Notes: generated from the letters alone by a model not told the origin. Positions 34,371 through 43,488 are shown, numbered from the stretch's first letter. The stretch: DNA of 64,000 bases from Nocardioides szechwanensis (GCF_900103935.1 NZ_FNIC01000002.1:372001-436000), one strand, 5' to 3'. Numbers and translations are program-made.

Positions 34371-35508
34371 GTGCGTCTCCTAAGTCGATGGGGCCCGTCG
34401 AGACCCCGCTCAACACACTAGCGAGGTCGTAGCGGACAGGCTGCTCCAACTGGTCGTAGCCGCACGACTCCGGGTCGCGGTCGGGGCGCCACCGCTTGAA
34501 GTGCGCCGTGTGCCGGAAGCGGCGGCCCTCCATCGCGTCGTACTTCACCTCGAGCACGAGCTCGGGCCGCAGCGGCGTGAAGCTGAGGTCCTTGCCCGAG
34601 CTCCACCGGCTCTGCGTGCCCGGCACCCAGTCGGGGTTGGCGATGGCCTGTGCCGTTTCTTGGCGAGCCCACGCCGACCACGGATGGTCGGCGATGTCGC
34701 ACACCAGTGGCTGGAGCTCCTCGATCAGCTCGGCTCGGCGGGCCTCGGTGAACGACGCGCTGACGCCGACGTGCTGGAGGTTGCCGTCGGCGTAGAGGCC
34801 CAGCAGCAGGCTGCCGAGCAGCGGGCGCTCCGGGGTGCTGGACTTGTGCTCGCGGTAGCCGCAGACCACGACGTCGGCGGTGCGCTCGTGCTTGATCTTC
34901 ATCATGGTGCGGCCACCTGCGGTGTACGGCGCGTCCAGCGGCTTGGCGATCACCCCGTCCAGGCCGGCGCCCTCGAACTCCGTGAACCACTGCTCGGCGA
35001 CGGCCGGGTCGGAGGTCGTGCGGGTGAGGTAGCAGGGGCCGGCCAGCCCGGCGAACGACTCCTCGAGCGCGGCCCTTCGCTCGCGCAGCGGCCGGTCGAC
35101 GTAGGACTCGTCGCCGAGCGCCAGCAGGTCGAAGATGACGAACCCAGCAGGCGTGGTCTCGCTGAGCAGCTTGACCCGCGACGCCGCCGGGTGGATCCGC
35201 TCCTGGAGGACCTCGAACTCCAGCCGGTCGCCGTCGGGGGAGAGGCTCGCGACGAACAGCTCGCCGTCGACCACGCACCGCTCCGGCAGCTGCGCGCGGA
35301 CCGCCTCGACGACCTCGGGGAAGTAGCGGGTCAGCGGCTTGGTGTTGCGGCTGGTCAGCTCGACCTCGTCGCCGTCCTTGAACACCAGGCAGCGGAAGCC
35401 GTCCCACTTGGGCTCGAACACCAGCCCGCCGAACTTCGCCGGGTCGGGCACCCCCTTGACCGCCTTGGCGAGCATCGGCTGGACGGGCGGCATCACGGGC
35501 AGGTCCAC
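34363..35508 (-). CDS. ligC: ATP-dependent DNA ligase LigC
   Basis: 381-residue DNA ligase of the LigC type used as backup in actinobacterial end joining. The adenylation-site Lys lies in FEPKWDGFRCLVF (about 31-43). RNTKPLTRYFPEV, DGELFV, GLDGVIAKPLDAPY and MKIKHERTADVVV give motifs III to V. The OB-fold ends with RFRHTAHFKRWRPDRD. GTG 35508 gives the usual N-terminus MDLPVMPPVQPMLAK, six bases from TAGCCT, so translation is probably leaderless. It is the first gene of the operon that continues into the Stealth genes. Confidence 0.93.
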   Translation of the reverse strand: MDLPVMPPVQPMLAKAVKGVPDPAKFGGLVFEPKWDGFRCLVFKDGDEVELTSRNTKPLTRYFPEVVEAVRAQLPERCVVDGELFVASLSPDGDRLEFEVLQERIHPAASRVKLLSETTPAGFVIFDLLALGDESYVDRPLRERRAALEESFAGLAGPCYLTRTTSDPAVAEQWFTEFEGAGLDGVIAKPLDAPYTAGGRTMMKIKHERTADVVVCGYREHKSSTPERPLLGSLLLGLYADGNLQHVGVSASFTEARRAELIEELQPLVCDIADHPWSAWARQETAQAIANPDWVPGTQSRWSSGKDLSFTPLRPELVLEVKYDAMEGRRFRHTAHFKRWRPDRDPESCGYDQLEQPVRYDLASVLSGVSTGPIDLGDAHG

Positions 35509-35514
35509 TCGCCG

Positions 35515-35520
35515 AGGCTA
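35515..35520 (-). promoter_or_regulatory. -10 box, leaderless ligC operon promoter
   Basis: On the minus strand TAGCCT lies six bases before GTG 35508. It would drive ligC and the five genes after it. Confidence 0.55.
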
Positions 35521-35534
35521 GCCCGGAGAGGGCC

Positions 35535-35540
35535 TATCGT
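35535..35540 (+). promoter_or_regulatory. -10 box upstream of the tRNA-like gene
   Basis: TATCGT, ten bases before the first base of the tRNA-like gene. It suggests a short primary transcript with a few 5' bases to be removed by RNase P. Confidence 0.4.
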
Positions 35541-35550
35541 GTTCCCCCTA

Positions 35551-35629
35551 TCCCCGGTTGGTCTGCCGGCAGGGCCCGCCTGACTTTGAATCAGGATTAG
35601 CGACGATGGTTCGACTCCATCCCGGGGAG
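35551..35629 (+). tRNA. tRNA-Gln(UUG)-like gene of non-standard shape
   Basis: Acceptor TCCCCGG/CCGGGGA (35551-35557 with 35622-35628) and G73 at 35629. D-stem GGTC/GGCC. Anticodon stem CCTGA/TCAGG around the loop CTTTGAA (35584-35590), giving anticodon TTG. T-arm GATGG-TTCGACT-CCATC (35605-35621). U1-A72 and G73 fit glutamine tRNAs. Oddities: nine bases between anticodon and T stems (usually four or five), two bases before the anticodon stem, T instead of A at position 14, and 79 bases overall. CCA is not encoded. It could be functional, variant or decaying. Confidence 0.6.
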
Positions 35630-35661
35630 CTTTGGCTGGGCCGCGTGCGAGACTGCGGCTC

Positions 35662-37284
35662 GTGACCGGGTCCTGGCTCGCCCCGCGGCTCGCGGACGCA
35701 CGCGAGGGTCGGGTCGCCCTCGTGGTCCGGCCCGGCGAACCGGCTCCGCCGGACGTCCAGGCACTGCTGACGTCGTACGACGTGGTCCCGGTGGTGCTCG
35801 AGGTCGACGGCGACCTCGACGACCTGCACCTGCGGCTGGCGGCGCTCGGACGCCTCGACGTGCTGGTCGACTGCGCGCGTGGCCCGGGCACGACCAAGCG
35901 GGTGCTGCGACTCGTCCACCACGTACGCCGGGGCGGTGGCTACCTCGTCCTGAAGCCCGACCCCGACGCTCACCGACGCGAGGCCGGGCGGCTGGACGAC
36001 CTGCTCGCCGCGCTCCAGGAGGACCCGCCGCCGCACGCCCCGGCGCGCGGTCGCGACCGCCGCGGCGACGCCGTTGCCGACCGGGCCGCGCTCGCGCACT
36101 CGGTGACCGGGGTGGTCGTCACCGACGAGGCCATCGCCTTCGAGGTCACGGTCGACACCGTGGCCAAGGTCCGCGAGGCCGAGGCGGATCGGTTCCTCAC
36201 CCTGCGGGGACGGGCCGACGACGTGCTGGTCACGGTCCCGGCCGCGTCGTGGGACGCGCGGGCGGAGGTGCGGGCCAGCTCCCCGCCGCCGCTGAACCCG
36301 CTGCCGACCCACGTCGAGGCACCGGCGCTGTCGGTGCGGTCCTACCGCGACGTCGTGTGCCTGCCGAGGCAGGCGGTGCTGGCCGACGACTTCGTGCTGC
36401 CCGAGAGCTTCCGGGACAGCGCCCGGCACCGGGTGCGGACCGCCGTGCTGGTCGACTGGGCGCACGGCTTCTTCCGGCGCCCCGACGACGTGATGGCGCA
36501 GGCCGAGCCGTTGCCGGGGACGTTCTTCCACCTCGACCCGCACCTCCCGGAGCACTTCGGCCACGCGATGACCGAGCAGCTCTCCCACCTGTGGGGCTGG
36601 CACCGGGCCCGCGAGCTCGACCCGGACCTGCGGGCGCTCGTGATGGGCCACGAGGGTCGGCCGCTCCCCAACTGGCAGGTGGAGCTGCTGGAGGCCGGCG
36701 GCGTGCCCGCCGAGGCGCTCGTGGTGCCGTCCGGCCCGGTGCGGGTCGAGCGGCTGCTGGCCTGCTCGCCGGCGTACGGCATCGGCTCCTTCGTCCACCC
36801 CGAGATCCTCGGCACCTGGGAACTGGTCGGGAGCGCGCTCGCCGGACGGACCGCACCGAGCGAGGTACGTCGGGTCTTCCTCACCCGCACCCACGGCAAG
36901 CGCGCGTGCCGCAACCGCGACGAGGTCGAGGGCTGGTTCGCGGACGCGGGCTTCCTGGTCGTGTCTCCCGAGACCCTGCCGCTGGCCGACCAGGTCCGGC
37001 TGGTCCGCGACGCCGAGGTGGTCGCGGGGTTCGCCGGCAGCGCGATGTTCCACATCGCCCTGGCAGAGCGCCCGCTGCACGTGGTCGTGGTCGGGTCGGA
37101 GAACTACCCGGCCCACAACGAGCACCAGATGGCCGCGCTGCGGGGGCACCGGCTCGACCTGGTGGTCTGCCGTCCCGACGTGCCTCGCGGGGAGGGTTTC
37201 AGCCTGGAGGCGTTCCACTCCGACTTCGCGGTCGACCCCGACCAGGAGGGCCGGTTCCTGCGCTCGGTGCTCTCGGAGCTCTGA
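35662..37284 (+). CDS. GT61-like glycosyltransferase, second copy
   Basis: 540-residue paralog of the 25883 gene, with the same architecture: an N-terminal Rossmann-like region (about 1-190) and a C-terminal GT61/DUF563 domain (HFGHAMTEQLSHLWGWH, RRVFLTRTHGKRACRN, VVAGFAGSAMFHIAL, NEHQMAALRG). The two copies face the same way at opposite ends of the Stealth operon. Start GTG 35662; a TTG at 35632 is in frame. Confidence 0.85.
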   Translation: MTGSWLAPRLADAREGRVALVVRPGEPAPPDVQALLTSYDVVPVVLEVDGDLDDLHLRLAALGRLDVLVDCARGPGTTKRVLRLVHHVRRGGGYLVLKPDPDAHRREAGRLDDLLAALQEDPPPHAPARGRDRRGDAVADRAALAHSVTGVVVTDEAIAFEVTVDTVAKVREAEADRFLTLRGRADDVLVTVPAASWDARAEVRASSPPPLNPLPTHVEAPALSVRSYRDVVCLPRQAVLADDFVLPESFRDSARHRVRTAVLVDWAHGFFRRPDDVMAQAEPLPGTFFHLDPHLPEHFGHAMTEQLSHLWGWHRARELDPDLRALVMGHEGRPLPNWQVELLEAGGVPAEALVVPSGPVRVERLLACSPAYGIGSFVHPEILGTWELVGSALAGRTAPSEVRRVFLTRTHGKRACRNRDEVEGWFADAGFLVVSPETLPLADQVRLVRDAEVVAGFAGSAMFHIALAERPLHVVVVGSENYPAHNEHQMAALRGHRLDLVVCRPDVPRGEGFSLEAFHSDFAVDPDQEGRFLRSVLSEL

Positions 37285-37338
37285 GCGCGCGGGCCGTGGT
37301 CGGCTCCCTCGGGCGTCCGGCTCTGAGATAGTCGTGCA

Positions 37339-38019
37339 ATGTCGGCAGCCGAGGCGATCCGCCCTATCGCCGATGGCGTGTTCTTCCGGGTGCCGCGATC
37401 TCTCCCGCGCGGCAAGAACGCGCTGGGGCGGAACGAGGTCGTGCGCATCCAGCGGGAACGCACCCTGATCGCGGTCACCGAGCTGCTCGCGGCCCGGGGG
37501 CCACACGACTTCGGCCCCAAGGACATCTGCTCGCGGGCCGGTCTGTCGCTGTCGTCGTTCTACTCGTCCTTCGCCACCAAGGAAGAGTGCGTCTTCGAGG
37601 CCTACGACCGCTTCATCGGTCATCTCCTCACCAGCCTCGCGGTCATCGACGGCGCTGGTCGGCCGTGGGGCGAGTACGTCCGGATGGTCCTCGACGCCTA
37701 CCTCGGAGCCCTGAGCGCTGACCCGGTCGTCGCGATGGCCTTCCAGGTCGAGATGGACGCCATGGGCCCAGGAGCCAGGCGACGGCGGCGCGAGGCGTTG
37801 TCCGGCGTTGCCAAGCTGCTCTTCGACAAGCACGTCGAATGGGATCCGGGGGCGCGTGACCGCTTCCCCTTCGAGGCCTACCTCTCCGGCGTCTACGGCA
37901 TTCGTCAGCTCGCCGCCGACGCACTGGAGGCCGGCGACCGGGAGCGGCTCGAGTCGCTGGCACCCCTGGCCGCGGACTGGGTGAGCACCATGTTCGGAGC
38001 TGGCCCAGACCACGCGTAA
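37339..38019 (+). CDS. TetR-family transcriptional regulator
   Basis: 226 residues. The HTH spans about 38-85 (RTLIAVTELLAARGPHDFGP and ICSRAGLSLSSFYSSFATKEECVFEAYDRF), and the rest is an all-helical ligand domain. GATAGT lies six bases before ATG 37339. The palindrome at 38050-38063, between this gene and the exported M28-like protein, is a likely target. It probably controls the peptidase-like and lipase genes; that is inference. Confidence 0.88.
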   Translation: MSAAEAIRPIADGVFFRVPRSLPRGKNALGRNEVVRIQRERTLIAVTELLAARGPHDFGPKDICSRAGLSLSSFYSSFATKEECVFEAYDRFIGHLLTSLAVIDGAGRPWGEYVRMVLDAYLGALSADPVVAMAFQVEMDAMGPGARRRRREALSGVAKLLFDKHVEWDPGARDRFPFEAYLSGVYGIRQLAADALEAGDRERLESLAPLAADWVSTMFGAGPDHA

Positions 38020-38049
38020 CTTTCATATGTAATAACCGTTACTTTGAGA

Positions 38050-38063
38050 GTGAGTACCGTCAC
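38050..38063. promoter_or_regulatory. Candidate TetR operator
   Basis: GTGAGTACCGTCAC is a near-perfect palindrome (GTGA...TCAC) in an AT-richer 60-base gap, 19 bases before ATG 38082. A second weaker symmetry (GTAATAACCGTTAC) lies just upstream at about 38030-38043. Confidence 0.45.
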
Positions 38064-38081
38064 CCTCCCAGGAGTCGTTGC

Positions 38082-39638
38082 ATGAACGTGCCCTCTTCCA
38101 TCGGCCGTCGCGCCATCCTGTCCGCCGCCCCGGCTGCCGCGATCGGTGCGGCTGTCGTCGCCTCGGCAGCCCCTTCCGCGGCGAGCGGCAGCGCCATCGC
38201 CGGCGTCGCCTCTCGAGACTCGCTCCTCCCCGGCAGAGCCTCGATGATGCGCACCATCGAGCACATGGTCTCGATAGCCCCGCGCAAGACCGGGACCCCC
38301 GGAGGGCGCGAGGCCGCGGAGTACGTCGCTCGCCGCCTGCGGGCTGCCGGCATGGACAAGGTCTGGTTCGAGAGGTCCACGTCCTACTCGTGGGCGGCCA
38401 AGGACGCCAGCCTCGTGATCGCCGGGCGGCAGATCAGCCAGAGCCCGATCTCCTACTCACTGATCGGTGGTCCCGAGGCAACGGGGGTGCGGACCCTGGG
38501 TCCGCGAGGACTGCACGCCGAGGTGGTGGATCTGGCCGAGCGGCCGCTCTCGGCACTCGAGCGGCTCGACGTACGCGGCAAGATCGTGATGATCGACCTG
38601 AAGTTCCTCGCCCCGCTGATCGCGCTGACGCCGCTGATGGAGTTCATCAACGACCCGTCCGGTGAGATCCTGGACGCCCAGACGCTGCTGTCGGCCAACC
38701 CGTACATCACCTCGCTGACGTACACGATCGATGCCCTACAGGCAGCGGGAGCAGCCGGGATGATCGGCGTCCTGTCCGACTACTTCGCGTCGAACAAGTA
38801 CCACAACGAGTACTACCGCCGTTCCCCGATGACGATCCCGGGCATGTGGATCACCCGCGCCGAGGCGACTCGGGTGCGAAGGCTCCTCGACCGGGACCCC
38901 ACCGCGACCATGAAGCTCACCACGACCCGGCGCAAGGTGGTCGCCCGGCAGCCGATCGGCGTGATCGAGGGCCGCAGCAAGGACACCATCATGGTCCAGT
39001 CCCACCACGACTCGATGGGGCCGGGAGCAGTTGAGGACGGCTCCGGCACGGCGGAGGTCCTCGCGCTGGCGGAGTACTACGGGGCGATGCGGCGACGGGG
39101 TATCCGGCGGGACAAGACGCTGATGTTCACCACGTTCGACACTCACTTCACGGGCTACCAGGCCCATGACCACTTCGGTCGGAAGTACGTCCTGGAGCAG
39201 AAGACCCCCTACCGGATCGTGGCGAACGACACGATCGAGCACATCGCCAAGAAGGGCCGGGTCGGACTCAACGGCAAGCTTCTACTGCTCGACGAGGTGG
39301 AGCCTCGCGGCTTCTTCGAGGACCTGTCCGTGGAGGGCAAGTCGATGATCATCCAGACGATTCTTCGACACAACCTCCGTGCCACGACGATGCTCAACGC
39401 CCAGGCGGTCCAGCCGGTGGGCATCCCCACGGACGCGTCGTGGGCTGTCCTCTGCGGAGTCCCCACGGTGAGCCTGATCGCCGGGCCGATCTATCTCTAC
39501 GACGAGGCGGACAACATCGACGCGGTCGCCCAGGAGGAGCTGGTTCCGATCCTCAAGGCGAACCGCGACATTATCGACTGGTTTGAGAAGACACCATCGA
39601 ACCGGATCGGCCTGGCTGCCGTGCCCTACCTCGGCTGA
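38082..39638 (+). CDS. Exported M28-peptidase-like protein with altered active site
   Basis: 518 residues. A Tat-like signal (GRRAILSAAPAAAIGAA, ending near residue 40) is followed by a PA-like insert and an M28 zinc-peptidase fold. The first ligands are kept: His308-x-Asp310 in QSHHDSMGPG and Asp319 in VEDGSGTA. The expected catalytic Glu-Glu pair is FDTHFTG (Asp353-Thr354-His355), and the final His is replaced by DEADNID. Peptidase activity is therefore doubtful. AGGAG precedes ATG 38082. The lipase gene follows six bases later. Confidence 0.8.
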   Translation: MNVPSSIGRRAILSAAPAAAIGAAVVASAAPSAASGSAIAGVASRDSLLPGRASMMRTIEHMVSIAPRKTGTPGGREAAEYVARRLRAAGMDKVWFERSTSYSWAAKDASLVIAGRQISQSPISYSLIGGPEATGVRTLGPRGLHAEVVDLAERPLSALERLDVRGKIVMIDLKFLAPLIALTPLMEFINDPSGEILDAQTLLSANPYITSLTYTIDALQAAGAAGMIGVLSDYFASNKYHNEYYRRSPMTIPGMWITRAEATRVRRLLDRDPTATMKLTTTRRKVVARQPIGVIEGRSKDTIMVQSHHDSMGPGAVEDGSGTAEVLALAEYYGAMRRRGIRRDKTLMFTTFDTHFTGYQAHDHFGRKYVLEQKTPYRIVANDTIEHIAKKGRVGLNGKLLLLDEVEPRGFFEDLSVEGKSMIIQTILRHNLRATTMLNAQAVQPVGIPTDASWAVLCGVPTVSLIAGPIYLYDEADNIDAVAQEELVPILKANRDIIDWFEKTPSNRIGLAAVPYLG

Positions 39639-39644
39639 CGCGTG

Positions 39645-40901
39645 ATGCTGAGGAGAGCTGCCGCGGCAGCCATCACGTTGGCGATGACGACGTCGGCCAC
39701 CACGGCCTCGGCCGGGACCCCCGCCGCGGTGACCGGACCGGACTCCACCTCTGTCCTGGCGGCGCGACAGGAGCCAGGCCGGCCGATCCGCCGCTCCCCA
39801 GCCGGGCCGACGAGTCAGCTCGAGGGTGCCGGGAAGGCCTTCGTGCTCCGCTACACGACCACGTCATCCCTCGGTGAGGTCGTCGCGGCCACGGGCCTCG
39901 TCCTGGTGCCGGAGGCGCCCACGCCCGACGCGGGGTGGCCACTGGTCGTCTACGCGCACATGACCACCGGTGCGGCCGACATCTGCGCACCCACCAGCGA
40001 CCAGGTTCCCGCGGGTGAGGACACCCGGCTGGCCCAGCAGGGTGACGACCTGGCGCGAGCCCTGCTGGCGGCCGGGGTCGTCGTCATCCGACCTGACTAC
40101 GAGGGCCTCGGCGTGCCCGGCGGCCACCCCTACCTCCAGGGGCCGGCGCTGGCCACCTCCCTGATCGACATGGTGGCGGCGGTGCGCCGGATCCTGCCCC
40201 TCAACGGGCGTTGGGTGGCAGCGGGCCATTCCGAGGGAGGTGTGGCGGCGCTGCACGTCGGCGACCGCCGCCTCCGACTCGTGCCGGGCATGACGTTGCG
40301 TGGCATCGCGTCCTTCACACCGGTCACCCGGATGGAGGTGCTCCTCCAGGCCCTCCAACCGACCCCGGTCACGGTGCCGCGCGTGACGCAGGGGCTGACC
40401 AGCCTCGCTGGCCTGCTCGTCAAGGGACTCGCTGTCGTCGATCCCCACTTCCGGCGCCTGGTGCTCCGAAGGGGCGGCCTCAGCGAACGGGCGCTGGCCC
40501 TGTGGCCGCACCTCGAGCGACGCTGCCTCACCGGGCTGAGCGCCTCCGACTCCTGGGGAGGGATCGCCCCGCGCGACATCCTGGGTCCGCGCGGCGAGGA
40601 GGCAGCGGCCTACCTACGCCGGGAGCTCGATCGGATCGACGTACGACACATCCCGATGCGTGAGGTCCCGATCCGCATCGATGAGGGGCTGCTCGACCTG
40701 GTCGCTCCGGTGGCGTTCACCGAGGCTCTGGTCAAGACCTACCGAGACCGTGGGTTCCTGGTGACTCACGGACGATGGCCAGCTGGACACTCGCCGACCA
40801 ACTCGCAGGAGCAGGCAGTGCCGGCGTCTGTCCGGTGGATGCTGTCGCTGCTCTCAGGCCCGCCCAAGCGGACCCATCGGAGCTCACCGCCCCACCCGTA
40901 A
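39645..40901 (+). CDS. Secreted lipase-like alpha/beta hydrolase
   Basis: 418 residues with a signal peptide (about 1-25). The fold has VVYAHMTTGAADICAPT (oxyanion region), VVIRPDYEGLGVPG and the nucleophile elbow GHSEGG with its catalytic Ser (about residue 189). The catalytic His is likely the one in RWPAGHS near the C-terminus. It resembles the secretory lipase (LIP) family. GTG 39642 directly precedes ATG 39645; either may be used. It is cotranscribed with the M28-like gene in layout. Confidence 0.85.
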   Translation: MLRRAAAAAITLAMTTSATTASAGTPAAVTGPDSTSVLAARQEPGRPIRRSPAGPTSQLEGAGKAFVLRYTTTSSLGEVVAATGLVLVPEAPTPDAGWPLVVYAHMTTGAADICAPTSDQVPAGEDTRLAQQGDDLARALLAAGVVVIRPDYEGLGVPGGHPYLQGPALATSLIDMVAAVRRILPLNGRWVAAGHSEGGVAALHVGDRRLRLVPGMTLRGIASFTPVTRMEVLLQALQPTPVTVPRVTQGLTSLAGLLVKGLAVVDPHFRRLVLRRGGLSERALALWPHLERRCLTGLSASDSWGGIAPRDILGPRGEEAAAYLRRELDRIDVRHIPMREVPIRIDEGLLDLVAPVAFTEALVKTYRDRGFLVTHGRWPAGHSPTNSQEQAVPASVRWMLSLLSGPPKRTHRSSPPHP

Positions 40902-40979
40902 GGCGGGTTCTTCACCTGCCGCCGAGCCATGTGTCGCGACCTGTGAAACCATGCGTTGGTACCGACAACCCACGGGAGC

Positions 40980-42446
40980 ATGAGCAGTGCAGTGTCACGC
41001 GATCTGACCGTCATCGTCCTCGCTGCGGGCGGCGGCACCCGGATGCGCTCCAAGACGATGAAGGTCCTGCACCCGGTGGCTGGCCGCAGCATGATCGGCC
41101 ACGTGCTCAACGCGGTGCGCGCTGTCGAGCCGCAGCGGGTCGTGGCCGTCATCGGCCACCAGCGCGAGGTCGTGGGCGCTCACATCCTGGAGCTGCTGCC
41201 CGACGTGGTGCTGGCCGTGCAGGACGAGCAGCGCGGCACCGGCCACGCGGTCCGCGTGGCCATGGAGGCGCTCGGCGACGTACGCACCGGCACCGTCATC
41301 GTCGCCACCGGCGACACGCCCCTGCTCGAGGGCGAGAGCCTGCGGATGTTCGCGGCCGAGCACGACGCGGCCCAGCGCGCGGTGAGCGTGCTGAGCGCGA
41401 TCGTCGACGACCCCTTCGGCTACGGCCGGATCGTGCGTGACTCCGACGGCGACGTCGAGGCGATCGTCGAGGAGAAGGACGCCAGCCCCGCGCAGCGCGA
41501 GATCGCCGAGATCAACTCGGGGATTCTCGCGTTCGACGTGGAGTTCCTGCTCGAGGCACTGCCGCAGATCGGCAACGACAACTCCAAGGGCGAGTACTAC
41601 CTCACCGACACCGTCCAGCTCGCCCGCGATGCGGGCCTCACCGTCGGGGCCCACGCGCTCGACGACCCGTGGCAGACCGAGGGCGCCAACGACCGCGAGG
41701 AGCTCGCCCTGCTCGGGCGCGAGCTCAACCGCCGGATCGTGGGCCGCTGGATGCGCGCGGGCGTGACCGTCATGGACCCCGCCACCACCTGGATCGACGC
41801 CGACGTCGTGCTGGCAGCGGACGTCACGATCCTCCCCGGCACCCAGCTCCTCGGGGCGACGGTGATCGGCGAGGACGCCGTGATCGGCCCCGACAGCACG
41901 CTCAAGGACTGCGAGATCGGCGTCGGCGCCCGCGTCGTGCGCACCCACGGCGAGCTCGCGGTGGTCGGCGCGGGGGGGACGGTCGGGCCCTTCTCCTACC
42001 TGCGGCCTGGCACCCAGCTCGGCGCCAACGGCAGGATCGGCGCGTTCGTCGAGACCAAGAACGCCGTGATCGGCGACGGCGCCAAGGTGCCGCACCTGTC
42101 CTACGTCGGCGACGCCGAGGTCGGCGAGGGCACCAACATCGGCGCCGGCACGATCTTCGCCAACTACGACGGTGTCGCCAAGCACCGCACCAAGGTCGGG
42201 CGCCAGGCCCGCACGGGGTCCAACAACACGTTCGTCGCCCCGGTCGAGATCGGCGACGGCGCCGCGACCGGTGCCGGGACCGTCGTACGACGTGACGTGC
42301 CGCCGGGTGCGCTGGCCGTGAGCGCGGGTCCCCAGCGCAACCTGCCGGGCTGGGCGCAGTCCAAACGGGCCGGCACCGCGCAGGCGGCGGCGGCCGAGGC
42401 GGCCGCCCGTGAGGAGTCTCACCCGGACGACCCGGAGTTGGGCTGA
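40980..42446 (+). CDS. glmU: Bifunctional GlmU
   Basis: 488-residue enzyme making UDP-N-acetylglucosamine for peptidoglycan and other glycans. The N-terminal uridylyltransferase has LAAGGGTRMRSKTMKVLHPVAG (about 12-33) and later EYYLTD. The C-terminal left-handed beta-helix acetyltransferase has GPFSYLRPGTQLG, NYDGVAKHRTKVG and repeated hexapeptides. ACGGGAGC precedes ATG 40980. It is followed 61 bases later by prs. Confidence 0.96.
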   Translation: MSSAVSRDLTVIVLAAGGGTRMRSKTMKVLHPVAGRSMIGHVLNAVRAVEPQRVVAVIGHQREVVGAHILELLPDVVLAVQDEQRGTGHAVRVAMEALGDVRTGTVIVATGDTPLLEGESLRMFAAEHDAAQRAVSVLSAIVDDPFGYGRIVRDSDGDVEAIVEEKDASPAQREIAEINSGILAFDVEFLLEALPQIGNDNSKGEYYLTDTVQLARDAGLTVGAHALDDPWQTEGANDREELALLGRELNRRIVGRWMRAGVTVMDPATTWIDADVVLAADVTILPGTQLLGATVIGEDAVIGPDSTLKDCEIGVGARVVRTHGELAVVGAGGTVGPFSYLRPGTQLGANGRIGAFVETKNAVIGDGAKVPHLSYVGDAEVGEGTNIGAGTIFANYDGVAKHRTKVGRQARTGSNNTFVAPVEIGDGAATGAGTVVRRDVPPGALAVSAGPQRNLPGWAQSKRAGTAQAAAAEAAAREESHPDDPELG

Positions 42447-42507
42447 GCGACCGGCGGGGGCAGAATCAGCCCCTACACCACCCGCGCGAGCCCAGGAGCA
42501 CCTCACC

Positions 42508-43488
42508 GTGAGCGGAATGAAGCGGGCCACCGAGAAGAACCTCATGATCTTCAGTGGCCGGGCCCACCCCGTGCTCGCCGAAGAGGTGGCCGCGATCCTC
42601 GAGACCGACCTGGTGCCCACCGCGGCCTACGAGTTCGCAAACTCCGAGATCTACGTGCGCTTCGAGGAGTCGGTGCGTGGCTGCGACGCCTTCGTGATCC
42701 AGAGCCACACCGCTCCGATCAACGAGTGGATCATGGAGCACCTGATCATGGTCGACGCCCTCAAGCGGGCGAGCGCCAAGCGGATCACGGTGGTCATGCC
42801 GTTCTACGGCTACGCCCGCCAGGACAAGAAGCACCGCGGCCGCGAGCCGATCTCGGCGCGGCTCATGGCCGACCTGTTCAAGACCGCGGGTGCCGACCGG
42901 CTGATCACCGTCGACCTGCACGCCGACCAGATCCAGGGCTTCTTCGACGGTCCCGTCGACCACCTGATGGCGCTGCCGATCCTGGCCGACTACGTGCGCG
43001 AGAAGTACGGCACCCAGCCGCTCGCCGTGGTCTCGCCGGACGCCGGCCGGATCAAGGTCGCCGAGCGCTGGTCGTCCCGCCTGGGCGGCGCGCCCCTCGC
43101 CTTCATCCACAAGAGCCGCCGCATCGACCGGCCCAACGAGACCGTCGCCAACCGCGTCGTCGGTGACGTCAAGGGCCGCATGTGCGTGCTCGTCGACGAC
43201 ATGATCGACACCGGCGGCACGATCGTGAAGGCCGCCGAGGCGATCATGAACGACGGCGCCGCCGGCGTGATCATCGCCGCGACCCACGCGATCCTGTCCG
43301 ACCCCGCGGTCGACCGGCTCAAGAACTCATCGGCCGCCGAGGTCGTGGTCACCAACACGCTGCCGCTGAGCCCCGACCGCGAGTTCGACAAGCTCACCTG
43401 CCTGTCGATCGCGCCGCTGGTCGCGCGCGCGATCCGCGAGGTGTTCGAGGACGGCTCGGTCACCTCGATGTTCGACGGTCACGCCTGA
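42508..43488 (+). CDS. prs: Ribose-phosphate pyrophosphokinase
   Basis: 326-residue PRPP synthase, feeding nucleotide, His and Trp synthesis. Class I features: the ATP loop YARQDKKHRGREPISARL (about 98-116), DLHADQIQGFF, and the PRPP loop VLVDDMIDTGGT (about 230-241). AGGAG lies eight bases before GTG 42508; ATG 42517 is in frame. It is in an operon-like arrangement with glmU, common in actinobacteria. Its last ten bases overlap the convergent SGNH gene. Confidence 0.95.
   Translation: MSGMKRATEKNLMIFSGRAHPVLAEEVAAILETDLVPTAAYEFANSEIYVRFEESVRGCDAFVIQSHTAPINEWIMEHLIMVDALKRASAKRITVVMPFYGYARQDKKHRGREPISARLMADLFKTAGADRLITVDLHADQIQGFFDGPVDHLMALPILADYVREKYGTQPLAVVSPDAGRIKVAERWSSRLGGAPLAFIHKSRRIDRPNETVANRVVGDVKGRMCVLVDDMIDTGGTIVKAAEAIMNDGAAGVIIAATHAILSDPAVDRLKNSSAAEVVVTNTLPLSPDREFDKLTCLSIAPLVARAIREVFEDGSVTSMFDGHA

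Noticed and set aside
35551..35629. Selenocysteine tRNA
   Set aside because: Anticodon loop reads TTG, not TCA, and the acceptor and variable arms are too short.
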